Shown: piece after piece, positions 44,374-54,857 of the stretch
Layout: each line of letters starts with the position of its first letter
How positions within the stretch are numbered: the first letter of the stretch is position 1
From: Diacronema lutheri
Taxonomy: Eukaryota; Haptophyta; Pavlovophyceae; Pavlovales; Pavlovaceae
Assembly (NCBI GenBank): GCA_019448385.1
Contig: JAGTXO010000022.1
Span: 69,501 to 133,500, forward strand
DNA: 64,000 nt
Reading direction: 5' to 3'
Notes under the pieces: generated by a model
What the model was told of the DNA's origin: nothing
Database searches by the model: none
Seen by the model: only the letters and a program-made list of their open reading frames with translations
Program-made: the position numbers and the translations under genes

Positions 44374-47360
44374 CTACGGCCCGTCGACGTCTTCATCGAC
44401 GCGCGGGCGGGCGAGCACGCCAAGGGTCTCTCGTAGCGCGAGCGGGTCGACGGGCGTAACGTCCGCGACGTTTGCCAGCCCGCCCTCCTCGCGGCGCGCG
44501 GCCGCGCCGGCCGCCGGCTCGACGAGCGCGGTGATGCGGCGCACGCTCGCACCGCCGGGCAGGATCCGCTCGCGGTAGAGGCGCACGACATCGTCGAGCT
44601 GCACGCGCTCGAGCGCGGCGGCCTCCTCCTCGGCGCGCGAGAAGAGGTACTCGCCGCGCGCCACCTCGAGCCAGAAACGGCCCGCCTGCTGCGCAAGGCG
44701 GCGCGCCTTCTCTCGCTTGGCGCGCGCGAGCGACACGACGACCGTTCCGAGCTGCACGCTGCTCGTCTTGGCCAGCTCGGAGTCAAAGTCGCGCAGGAAG
44801 GCGTCGATGCGCGCGGCCACGGCGAGCGGCGGCGCGACCGCCGACTGCACCGCGATGAACATGCCGACGGCGCCGTCGACCTCGGAGATGCCCGCGCCGA
44901 CCGCGTAGCCGAGCTGCTCCTTGGTGCGCAGCGTCGAGTATGCCGGCTGCTCGAGGAGCTGCGCGAGGACCTCGAGCGCCGCGTATCGTGCGGAGGCGAC
45001 GGTGCCGCCGCTCGACCCACCCGCGCGCGCGCGGCGCGCGCCCACCTGCCAGAAGACCTGCGTGGCGCCATTTTTCTCGTCGCGGTTCCGCCCACGCGCG
45101 GCGAGCACGACGCCGAGGCCTGCGGGTCCGGAGCGCGGTCCGGAGCGCGCGGCGGCCGATGCGAGCGGCACGCGCGTGACGACGCGGCGCGGGACGGCGT
45201 CGCGGCCGAGCACGCTTGCGCCGCCAACGCCCGCGCCGAGCGCCGCGCGCAGCCGCGCCGAGAGCGCGCGCGCATCGGCGGCGTCGATGTTGCCGCAGAG
45301 CAGCGCCTCGCCGTAGAGCGGGCCCGCGCAAAACGCCGCGGCGAAGTCGCGCACCTTGTCGGCGGTCAGCGCGCGGATCGCGTCGCGCGTGCGCTCGACC
45401 GGCTGCGCGCCCTGGTCGAGGAGCAGTCGTATGGCGTACCCGCCTTGCTGCAGCGGCGGCGCAGTGTCAAAGGCCTGCGCGTCGCGCGCGGCCGATTCGA
45501 CGAAACGCGCGTACGCCTCGCGCTCCGCGCTCACGGCCGCGGCGCCGAGCGCGCGGTCGGCGCCGCGCGCGGGCTCGAAGAGCGGCTGCTTCACCGCGCT
45601 CACGATCGCGTCGACGAGCTGGCCGAAGGTGGCCTCATCGTAGCCCCAGCCTCGCGCGCCAATCACGAGCCCAGAATCTGAGGCGCTCACCTCCCAGCCG
45701 CACCCCGCCGCGAGGGCCTGCTGCAGCTGGGACTCGAGGCGTTCGGAGAGAAGCGAGGCCCACACCTTTGCGCACACGATCCCGTCCGCGCCGCCCGACG
45801 CGCGCACGAGCGGCGAGCCGATGTATGCGCGCAGCGTGACGAAGGGCCGACGAAAGCGCGGCAGAGGCGCACAATGCACGCGCCATGCAACCGAGTCCGT
45901 TACAACCCAAGGGCCCTCGTCGGCAGCAGGGGCCGAACCCGCGATAGGCGAAGCTGGCGCGGCGCCACCGCGGCCGAGCGCGTGCGCGCCCAGTTCGATG
46001 CGCGCGCGCGGCGCGCCCGGAGACCGCTCGAAGTCCGCGCCGCGCTGCGCGCCGTCGGGCGGCGGCGGCGACGGTGCGGGCGCGGGCGCGGGCAGGATGG
46101 AGGCGCCGAGGGGCGCGAGCTCATCTGAGCGCGCAAAGGCCGCGCGCAGCGCCGCGGCCGACGGCGCCGTTTTGAGCGCGAGCGTCGACGGGTCGGGCAC
46201 AAACGGGTTGCGCGGCGGGAAGGCGAAGTGAAACCCGCCGCCCTGCGCCGCGCGCGCCGCCGCGCGCTCGGCCGCGCGCTCGGCCGCGCGCTGCAGCGCG
46301 CGGCCATCAAGCCGGCCGTATTTCGTCCCGTAGATCGGCTCAGTGTCCGTCGCCGTGCGGCCGAAGGACTTTGCGTTCACGAGCGTGACGGCGCCACTCG
46401 GCACGAGCGCGCGCGCGAACGCGCAGAACGCCGCGGCGGACGCGCCGCCGTCCGCGAGCGTCGCCGGGCCGGCGAAATAAAATTCGGGCGCGTAGTCGAA
46501 AAGCTGCGGCGCGAGCGACTCGGCGAGCGCCGGCGGCTCCGCCACCTCGGCGTACTCGAAGCCGAGCGCCGCGATCGCCTCGGTGTCAGCGAAGAAGGTC
46601 GCCGCCGCCGCCGCGGGCGCCGCCGCGCCGCCGCGCGCGTCGCGCGCGCACACGCTTGCGCGCAGCCACGCGAGGTAGGCGTGCGTTGTCGTCGCCACCT
46701 CCTCCCAGCGCGAGACGCCCAGGTCGCTCAACTCGACGGCGATGCGTGCAAGGGCGGTTTTGCCGAATTCGTCAATCGCGTACGCACCAATGTCCGTTAC
46801 AAGCCCGCGCGCGCGCAGCGCTGCCCACAGCGAGCCGTCATCGCGCCTTCCAATAAGCTGTCGGAAGAGGTAGTCGGGCTTGACGCGCGCGTCGTCGGGC
46901 ATGGGCACCGCCCACGTGAGGCTGATCGATTGCGTGTTCGACGAGACGGGCACGATGCACAGCGCTGGCCCGCCGCCTCGGATCGGGATGGGCGGCGCGC
47001 CGAAGGGCGCGAGCGGGCCGAACGGCCCGCGCGCGGGCGCGTCGGGCCGATCCGATGGCCGGTCGCCCGGCCCGCCCGCATCACCGAATGCCGCGCCGCG
47101 CGCGATGGGCGCACACGCCGGGTCGACGGGCGCCGCGCCCTCTGCGCGCGGCACGGCTGCAAAGCAGCGCTCGGCGAGGGCCTGCAGTCGGTCGAGCGAG
47201 TCGTTGCCGACGATGACGAGCGCCATCCGCTCGGCGGAGTACCTGAGCGCGCGCGCGCGAGCCGTGTGGGGGGCGGGTGAGTGGGGGGCGGGTGAGTGGG
47301 GGGCGGGTGAGTGGGGGGTGGCTGAGTGGGGGGCGGCTGAGTGGGAGGCGGCTGAGTGGC

Positions 47361-47392
<32 letters not shown>

Positions 47393-48512
47393 GGGCGACA
47401 AGTGGAGCGCGGCGGCTGCGCACGCGCGCGATAGTTTGCCCACTCGCGTGCCCTCCGCGCCCGCCGAGCGTCACGCGAGCGCCGGCGAGGGCACCCGTGC
47501 ACACCCTCGCGCCCGCCCATCGCCCGAATACCAACGCGCAATGCAATGCGCGACGCGCTGCGCCGGCTGCGCACTTGGCATGGTAATAGCTGAGGAGGGC
47601 TGCACGCACGTCGACGCCCGCCGCCAGCGGCTCGTCGTCAAGTGTACGCTTGTTCCCCGTCCCAAACTTTGCGTACGGGTGCACGGAGCTGCGCACCGCC
47701 GCGGCGGGCGCGCCGCGCGTGCGCGGCGGCTCGGCGGACAGCTCGGCGCTCAGCCGTTTCAAAACCTCCTGCTCGCGCCACGAATCAGCTTGCAGGTTCT
47801 TTGAATGTTCCGACTCGATGGCGTTCAGCTCGCGCGCGGTGGCCGACGGCGTGAAGAGCGGCCCGTCTTTGACGAAGAATTGCGCGAATCGGTCGAGCGC
47901 GTCGCCGAGCCGCGGCGCGTCGACGTCGAAAAAGTAGCACGTCGACTCGCTCGCGGTGTACGCGTTGTTGCTGCCCGCCGCCGAGTTGATGAGCGAATCG
48001 AACGAGTCTTCGGCCGGGTACTTGCGCGTGCCGAGGAAGAGCATGTGCTCGCAAAAGTGGGCGAGCCCCGGTACCGCGTCCGGGTCATCAAAATAGCCCG
48101 CGCGCACGCAGAGCGCGGCGGCGGCGCGCTCGGCGGCCGGGTCGGACGCGAGCAGCACGCGCAGGCCGTTGGGAAGGAGGAGGGCGCGGAACGCGCGGAG
48201 CTCAAGCGCAGGCGTTCGCACGGCAAATACGCGCGTGCCCGCAGCCGCCGCCGTCACCGCGCCACCCGCAAGCGCCGCGTCCGCCGCGGGCGCCGGCGCG
48301 AGCGCCGAGCCGAGCGCGCACGCCGCCGCTGAGCTGCCGAATGCGCGCCGGCCAATATCGCCAAACGGGCCGCGCACGGCGGCCGAGGGTGGCGGCGGTG
48401 AGGGTGCACAGGCGCTCGCCACGCTCAGCCCGCGCGCGGCCGCGAGGCGCGACAACCTCGGGGCGGGCAGGCCGAAAACGACCCCGGCCAGCGCCGCAAG
48501 AGCACGGACCAT
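44374..48512 (-). CDS. M16-family zinc metallopeptidase (insulysin/pitrilysin type)
   Basis: Exons 48512-47575 and 47242-44374 give 1268 residues. The inverted zinc motif HxxEH is at H152-F-C-E155-H156, followed by GTRKYPAEDSFDSLINSA, GSNNAYTASESTCYFF and ELNAIESEHSKNL, which supplies the third zinc ligand. The splice junction rebuilds HAK|YSAERMALVIVGND, typical of M16A. The C-terminal half has YSTLRTKEQLGYAVGAGI, the conserved substrate-side motif of insulin-degrading enzyme relatives. The N-terminus (hydrophobic MVRALAALAGVVFGLPAP, then Arg/Ser/Ala-rich, about 90 residues) looks like a targeting peptide for plastid or secretory route. Probable role: peptide turnover. The 332-nt intron holds a 14-bp minisatellite and a 26-nt homopolymer. 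Confidence 0.9.
47267..47386 (-). repeat. Intronic 14-bp minisatellite and 26-nt G (sense C) tract
   Basis: About six copies of a TGAGTGGGGGGCGG-type unit (47267-47357) adjoin a pure G run at 47361-47386. In the sense strand of the M16 gene the run is C and lies about 120-145 nt upstream of the acceptor. Confidence 0.9.
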
Positions 48513-48684
48513 CGTACTTTTCGCGACTCAGGTTTTAAATTTTTACAGTTCTCGCGACTTCTAGGCGCTGCCCAGCAGTGGCCGCACGGCGCGGCCAGCG
48601 CGCGAGCGCGACGTCTCGGAAGCGCGCCGCACCCGGCTGTGCGGCCCGCGCCACCCGCGCCTCGCATCGCCGCACACTCGCCGC
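48513..48684. promoter_or_regulatory. Spacer between M16 promoter and ALS 3' end
   Basis: An AT-rich patch (GGTTTTAAATTTTTACAG) about 20-35 bp upstream of the M16 start is the likely core promoter. Confidence 0.45.
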
Positions 48685-50766
48685 TCAGTTGGGCGCCATC
48701 CCCTCGAGCCGGCGGTCGTCGGTCAGCTTGATGTCGCCGGGGAGGAACATGTCGTCGAGCGCCTTGCCCGGTGCGACCATCGGCAGGCAGATGTCGGGCT
48801 GGACCTTGAAGTCGACGAGGACCGGGCCGGGATGGCGGAACATGCGCTCAATCGTCGACTCGAGCTCCGACTCGTGCGAGCACGCCCACGCCTCGATGCC
48901 GTACGCCTTCGCGAGCATTGCATAGTCCGGGTTGATATTGTCCGTTGCGACAAGGCGGCCGTCAAAGAAGAGCTTCTGCCAGACATGCACCATCTGCTGC
49001 CGCGCGTCGTTGAGGATGAAGATCTTGATCGGCAGCTTGTGCTCCGCCACCGTGCCGAGGTCGTTGAGCGTCATGTTGAAGGACGAGTCGCCGTCGATCA
49101 GCACCACCGTCGAGTCCGGCCGCGAGAACTGCGCGCCGATGGCCGCGGGCAGGCCGAAGCCCATCGTGCCGAGCGAGCCCGACGTGACGATCGAGCGCGG
49201 CTGCGACCAGCGGTAAAACTGCGCCGCCTGCGCAGCGCGGCGCGGCGCACGCGCGCGCGCGCGCGGGCGGCGCGGCGAATGCGCGCGCCGTGAGCGCGCG
49301 CGCGCGCGCCAAAGGCGTGCTGCTGCAGTGGGCGCGGCGCGTGCCATCATCTGGTGATTGCCCACGCCGGTCGAGATGACGATCTTCTCCTGGAGCGGCC
49401 CCTTGGTGAAGTTGTACATGGCCTCGATCACCTGCTGCGTCTTGATGACGCCGTTGGCCGCCTTGGCGTAGCTGAACGGGTGAGACGTCTTCCACGCCGC
49501 GCACTGCTCGAGCCACGGCGTGCGCGGCTTCTTGTGCAGCAGCGGCATGAGCGCCTCCATTGCGAGGCGGCAGTCGCCCTCGATCGCGTACGTCGGCTGC
49601 ACGACGCGCCCGATCTGCCCGCGCTCAATATCAAAATGGATAATTCCGCCGCGCCCCTCGCGCTCGGCCTCCTTGGCGGCCGGCGCGTACTTGGGCAGAA
49701 CGCCGGTCGTCCGGTCGTCGAAGCGCGAGCCGACGGCGAGGATGAGGTCGGCGTTTTGGATGGCGTAGTTGGCGTACGCCGCGCCGTGCATGCCGAGCAT
49801 GTGCAGCGAGAGCGGATGGTGCTCGTCGAAGATGCCCATCGCGTGGAGCGTCGTCGTGACGGGGATGTTGGATGCCTCCGCGAACGCGCGGAGCGTCGGC
49901 GTGCAGTCGATCGCGCCCTGTCCGACGTAGAGGATCGGGCGCTCGGCGCCGTTCATCAGCCGCGCGATGTCCGCCAGGTTGGTCGAATCGATCGTGCGGC
50001 GCGCGCTCGGGATTGAGACGGGCAGCTCCTCGCCATTCAAGATCGAAACCATGACGTCTTTGGGCAAATCAATGTGCACGGGGCCGCGCTTGCCCGATGT
50101 GGCGACGGAGAAGGCCTCGTACATCACGGAGCGGATCTCCTCGACAGAGCGCACCTGGTAGCTCCATTTGGTGCACGGCCGCGTCAGGTCCACGGACGCG
50201 CACTCCTGGAAGGCGTCGGTTCCGACCGCGTGCGTCGGCACCTGCCCGGAGAGCGCGACCATCGGAACCGAATCGCCCTTGGCGTCCTGCAGTGGCGTGA
50301 TGATGTTGGTCAAGCCTGCGCGCGGCCGCGCGCGCCCCCGCGCGGCCGCATCGATCTCGTCGGGTCGTGAGCGCGCGGCGCGCGCGGGCTTCATGCGCGC
50401 TCGCGCGCCGTCGAGGCGCGCGTGCGCGCGCGGCGGCGCACCGGGTCCCGACGTGGTGAGGATGACGCCGGGCCTGCCAGAAGCCTTGGCGTACCCCTCG
50501 GCCGCGTGCCCGCAGCACTGCTCCGACCGGTTCATCACGAACGTGATCGGCGATTTGTGGAACGCGTCGAGGACGGGCAAGTTGGCGCCGCCAGAATAGC
50601 CGAAGACGTGCTCGACGCCGTTCTCAACGAGCGTGTCGTGCAAGATGCGCCCACCAAGCATGGGCCGCGCCGCCGGCGTGCCGGCCGGCAAGGACGCGAA
50701 GCCGCGTCGCCGCCCCCATTGCGCCGCCTGCTGCATCGCATCGCGGATCCGGCCACGCGTCGCCAT
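48685..50766 (-). CDS. ILV2: Acetolactate (acetohydroxyacid) synthase, catalytic subunit
   Basis: Exons 50766-50442, 50315-49345 and 49227-48685 give 612 residues. This ThDP enzyme catalyses the first common step of Val/Leu/Ile synthesis. Landmarks: VFGYSGGANLPVLDAF; the catalytic Glu in NRSEQCCGHAAEGYAKASG; TSGPG|LTNIITPLQDA over the first junction; GQVPTHAVGTDAFQE; RFDDRTTG; HQMM|AAQFYRW over the second; and the ThDP/Mg motif GDSSFNMTLNDLGTVAEHK ending ILND. The ATG at 50766 opens an Arg/Ala-rich leader of about 35 residues, an organelle transit peptide. The second intron uses a GC donor (ATG|GCACGC) that alone restores the conserved sequence; the first is GTGCGC. Both introns (126 and 117 nt) are multiples of three and free of stops. 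Confidence 0.96.
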   Translation of the reverse strand: MATRGRIRDAMQQAAQWGRRRGFASLPAGTPAARPMLGGRILHDTLVENGVEHVFGYSGGANLPVLDAFHKSPITFVMNRSEQCCGHAAEGYAKASGRPGVILTTSGPGAPPRAHARLDGARARMKPARAARSRPDEIDAAARGRARPRAGLTNIITPLQDAKGDSVPMVALSGQVPTHAVGTDAFQECASVDLTRPCTKWSYQVRSVEEIRSVMYEAFSVATSGKRGPVHIDLPKDVMVSILNGEELPVSIPSARRTIDSTNLADIARLMNGAERPILYVGQGAIDCTPTLRAFAEASNIPVTTTLHAMGIFDEHHPLSLHMLGMHGAAYANYAIQNADLILAVGSRFDDRTTGVLPKYAPAAKEAEREGRGGIIHFDIERGQIGRVVQPTYAIEGDCRLAMEALMPLLHKKPRTPWLEQCAAWKTSHPFSYAKAANGVIKTQQVIEAMYNFTKGPLQEKIVISTGVGNHQMMARAAPTAAARLWRARARSRRAHSPRRPRARARAPRRAAQAAQFYRWSQPRSIVTSGSLGTMGFGLPAAIGAQFSRPDSTVVLIDGDSSFNMTLNDLGTVAEHKLPIKIFILNDARQQMVHVWQKLFFDGRLVATDNINPDYAMLAKAYGIEAWACSHESELESTIERMFRHPGPVLVDFKVQPDICLPMVAPGKALDDMFLPGDIKLTDDRRLEGMAPN

Positions 50767-50798
50767 TATCAACACGTGGAAATAAATGGCTCGACGCG

Positions 50799-50838
50799 TC
50801 TTAAAACGGGCACGCGAAAACATCTTAAACGGGCACGC
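50799..50838. promoter_or_regulatory. Duplicated 16-17-bp motif upstream of ALS
   Basis: TCTTAAAACGGGCACGC (50799-50815) and TCTTAAACGGGCACGC (50823-50838) are direct repeats 8 bp apart, 33-72 bp upstream of the ALS start. Position and duplication suggest a factor-binding pair. Confidence 0.5.
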
Positions 50839-51283
50839 CTCGCTGGGGCCCCAGCACGCGGCACACATCGACCAGGGTGGGGCGCGACGCGCCCACGGCG
50901 GCGCGCGCGGTTCGGCCCAGCGTGGCGGCGTTCACCGGCCCCACACACGCGCCATGGGCGGATCCGCGTTGCGGGCCGCTTGACCTCACGTTGCTACTCA
51001 CAGAAATGCAGTGCAGGAAAGTTGCCTCCTTTTGAATAGGGGCGAGGCCCAGGCGGAGCAGGCTCGGGGCGGCATGCACCCAAGCCAACACTCGCTGCAT
51101 GCGGCAAGCGAGTCGCACCGGCGGGCGTGGGGAAAGGAGGTGCGCGCCGCGCCGCACACGCCATGCTCCGCGCCGCCACGCTGACCGCGCGCTCCGCGGC
51201 GTGCGGCGAGGGCCAGCGCATACGCGCGTCGCCGACGCGCCATCCGCTCATCGCGCGGCGCGCATCGCGCGCTTTGGCTCGAG
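50839..51283. other. Spacer between ALS and MYB genes
   Basis: It presumably holds the MYB 5' exon(s), which I could not identify. An AT-richer patch with CTTTTGAATAGGGGCG lies at about 51030-51045. No RNA gene is seen. Confidence 0.35.
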
Positions 51284-52034
51284 TGGGGGCAGGAGGACGA
51301 GCAGCTGCGCGAGCTCGTCATGCGCTTCGGCACGCAGCAATGGACGCTGATTGCCACGCACCTGCAAGGGCGCAATGGCAAGCAGTGCCGCGAGCGGTGA
51401 GCGCGAGCCGCGCGTCGGCCCCCAACGCGCCGCGCCGCGCGAGCGCGCCGCCGCGGCATCGCATGGCGCACTCGGCGCTCTCCGCGCGTCGCGCGAGACG
51501 ATCGGCTTTTCGCCACGCGCCTCGCCGCCGTATCTCACGCGCGTCCGCGACGTTCGGTCCGCGCGCCCCGCCGCGCAGCTGGCACAACCAGCTGGACGAC
51601 AACATCAAAAAGGATGCGTGGTCGGCCGAGGAGGATGCGATCTTGCTCGAGGGTCACCGCCGGCTAGGCAACAAGTGGGCGGAGATCGCCAAGCTCATCC
51701 CGGGCCGGACGGACAATGCCGTCAAGAACCACTGGAACTCGGCGCTTCGCCAGCAGTTTCGGCAGCGCGAGGAGGAGATGGGCCCGTACAACCCGGAACT
51801 AGAGGAGGAGGATGCGCGAGTCGCCGCGATGCGCGCGCTCGAAGCGGCGGCCGCCGCGAGTCGTACCGCGCACATCGCGCACCACGCGCACGCTGGTGGC
51901 GAGTACCCCGGCGCGTTTGCGCACGGCGCAGTCGTTGGCATGCGAATGCAGCCATGCGCGCAGCATCAGCCGCCGCACGTTGGCGCGCAGCACGCGCAGC
52001 ATGCGAGCGCGCAGCGGCACCAGCTGCTGATGCT

Positions 52035-52068
<34 letters not shown>

Positions 52069-54757
52069 TTGCAGCTGCACCACCACCACCAGCTACACCA
52101 CCGACAACACCACCACCATCACCACGAGCAGCAGTTGCAGTATGGCGCCATACAGGAGCAGCAGTTGCAATATGGCGCCGTACAGGAGCAGCAGCAGCAA
52201 TATGGCGCCGTACAGGAGCAGCAGCAGCAATATGGCGCCGTACAGGAGCAGCAGTTGCAATATGGCGCCGTACAGGAGCAGCGGCAGCAATATGGCGCCG
52301 TACAGGAGCACGCCGCGCAAGCGCTCACGCCGCATCTATACAGCTCGTACGCGCACCCCGCGCCGCCCGTCCACGGCGGTGCCGACGCGAATATCCGACC
52401 GCCGAGCATGTCACGCGCCGCCGCGCCTGTGCCGCTACACCACGCGCACACAGCAGCCGCCGCCGGGAGCGCCGGCTGTGCCGGCGGCGCGTGCGCCGCG
52501 CCAGCGCCTTCGGCGCCGCTCGCGCCCGCTTCGCAGAGCACGCAGCCGCCGCCGTCCGTAGCGGAGTATGCCGCAATCAAGCGGCTGTTGCGGCAGAACC
52601 CACTGTCACCGCTCTCGCAGCTCCTCCTCCCTTCCATTGACGACGAGTCGGTGCTCACGCCGGCCGCGCGCGGCGTCTCGAAGCACGCCCTCGCGTTTCG
52701 CGCGCTTCTTTCGCTCCTTCGCGCGGGCAGCCCGACCGAATTGCAGAACGCGACCATGTTCCTCAACCACATCGTCAGCGCCGGCTCAGACGACGCGGCC
52801 GCCGGCGCCGTCAACGGCGTGGCCGACAGCGCGGGCGCAGGCGTGCAGCACGTGTGCGCGCCGGGCGCGAGCGTTCACCCGACCGCCACCGCCGTGCCGA
52901 TGCCGATGCGCGCGTGCGCGCCGGCATGCATGCAGCACGAGGCGGTGCTGGCCCCAATGGCGCCGTATGGCCCGGCCTGCGGCGGCGGCGGCGAGTGGGT
53001 CTTGACGCCGACGGGCATGGACGGCATGCTCACACCGTCCGGCTCGGGCTTGCACGTCGATTTCTCGTCGTACGGGCCGCTCACGCCCTCGTTGTACAGT
53101 CCGCACGCGCACCATCCGCACGCGCATGCCGCGGCGTTCGCGCAGCAGCAGCAGCAGTGCGGCTTTGGAGGCGGTGGTGGTTGCAGCTGCTGCGGGCACG
53201 CGCCGGTGCACATGCACGCGCAGCCATGTATTGGGCCGCCGCCACTCGCGTATGTGGGCGCGCAGCAGCAGCTGGCGGCGGGCCTGGCCTGCGCGCCCGC
53301 GCCCGTGCAGCTGCCACACGACGGCGCGGACGCCGCGCATGGCCCGGCGCACGCGGTAACGTCCGCACGGCTGCGCGCGTTCCGGCGACCGTCGCCGCTC
53401 GTGCCGCCGTCGAGCGGCGGGTTCAACTGCGCGGCCGCGGACGCCGTCGCGGCCGGCCGCGCGAACGCGCCGAGGCCGTTCTACGCCGGCGCGCACGGCG
53501 CGCCGGTGGAAGGCAGCGTCAGCTGGGCACAGCCCATGAGTTGTGCTGTCGGAGGAGTTGCGGCCATGGTGAGCACCGGCGGCAACGGCGGCGCGGCGGG
53601 CGCTTTGAGGCCGGACTGTGGCGCGGGCGGTTACGAGCACGCGCAGATGGGCGTCTCGACGAAACCTCCGGTCTTCCTGCGACGGCAGTCGTCCGGCGTC
53701 GCCGTGGAGGACGCGCAGCGATGGGCGGACGAGGTCGTGAATGGGAGCACAGTGCCGACGCCCACTCAAGAGCACCTGCCGTCGGCCGGTGCCGAGCCGC
53801 ACTTGTCGAACGGGCGTCGATCGACGAGGCAGAACGCCGGCCACGCGTCCACCGGCGCGTCGCCGCGCGCCCCGGTGCCGTCGTCGCCGCGCATCATGCG
53901 CGCACAGTCGCCGCGCGCGCTGGCGTCCGGGCCCGAAGCGTTGCACGGTGCGGCGGACCACGGCGCGGTCGGGAATGGATGTGGCGGCGCGTTGGGCGCG
54001 AGCGGCAGCGTACACGGCGGCGGCGGCGGCGGCGGCAGCAGCGTCACGCCACGCGCGCTTGCCGCAGGCGCGGGCGCGGGCGCGGGCGCGGATGCGGATG
54101 CGGATGCGGGCGGCGGCGCGGCCCCGAGCCCGACCAGCGGCGCGGGCGGAGCATCGTCCACTGGCCTCAAGCGGCCGCGCTCAGTGCGGGATCTCTCCAT
54201 TGACGTGCCCGCGCAGCATGGCGGCAAGCGTGGCCCGTCGGGTGCGAACAGCGAAGCCAATCACCGTGTCAGGATGGCAGACGTGCTCTCCGCCGTTCGC
54301 GCGGCGGACGATGGCGTGCGCGCGCCTTCGACGGACGGGAGCGGTGCCGGACCGGACGATGGCTCGGCGAGCCGGCAGCCAAGCAATGCGCCGACACCGC
54401 TCGGCTCGACAGAGCCGCCGCTCTTGTCGTCGACGCGCTTTGGCCTCACGCCCTTCATCCTCGGCATGTCACCACTTTCAATTATCGAGTTCCTTGCTGG
54501 CGAGGTGCGCGCCGCGCGCCGACGGCGCTGCGCGCGAAACGCGCGCACGTGCCGGCGGGCTGGCTGCGCAGCGCGCGCGCGCGCGCGCCACCTTAGCGCG
54601 CCGCCGGCATACACCGCGACGCGCGCGCACGCGGTCCCCACGCGCTCCCGCTGCGCTTCGTGAGCAGGGCTTGCTCGACGCCGACGCCGACCCCGAGGCG
54701 AGAGCGGCCGCATCATCGCCACACCTTGGGCTTGGCAGTGGCCCTGGCTTCTACTAG
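51284..54757 (+). CDS. R2R3-type MYB transcription factor
   Basis: Supported exons are 51284-51396, 51579-54504 and 54668-54757; the 5' end is unresolved. R2 reads [20 protein letters not shown] to GKQCRER, and the splice junction continues it into [16 protein letters not shown]3 has [20 protein letters not shown] and NHWNS, the conserved recognition helix of plant/algal MYBs. A region of Gln/His runs follows (poly-Q, poly-H and a tandem 10-residue Q-rich repeat), then a long disordered Ala/Gly/Ser part with [20 protein letters not shown] and [19 protein letters not shown], which look like short conserved activation or docking motifs. It acts as a nuclear DNA-binding regulator. Donors are GTGAGC and GTGCGC; acceptors CGCGCAG and GAGCAG. 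Confidence 0.88.
52126..52312 (+). repeat. 30-bp in-frame repeat, 6-7 units, in the MYB gene
   Basis: Unit GAGCAGCAGTTGCAATATGG plus GCGCCGTACA encodes [10 protein letters not shown]. It follows CAG and CAC trinucleotide runs at 52034-52130. All are in frame. Confidence 0.92.
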
Positions 54758-54857
54758 TACTGAGAGGCAGGAAGGACCTGTATTTAAATTATTTTGAATT
54801 TTCAAGGAAAACGTCACTTTTGCGTGACATACGGACTGGCGCCCAATCGGAGCGAGG
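54758..54857 (+). promoter_or_regulatory. AT-rich core promoter of the metalloprotease gene
   Basis: About 70 bp upstream of ATG 54858 lies GTATTTAAATTATTTTG in an otherwise GC-rich genome, a TATA-like element, followed by two TCAC/GTGA blocks (CGTCACTTTTGCGTGAC). Confidence 0.5.
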
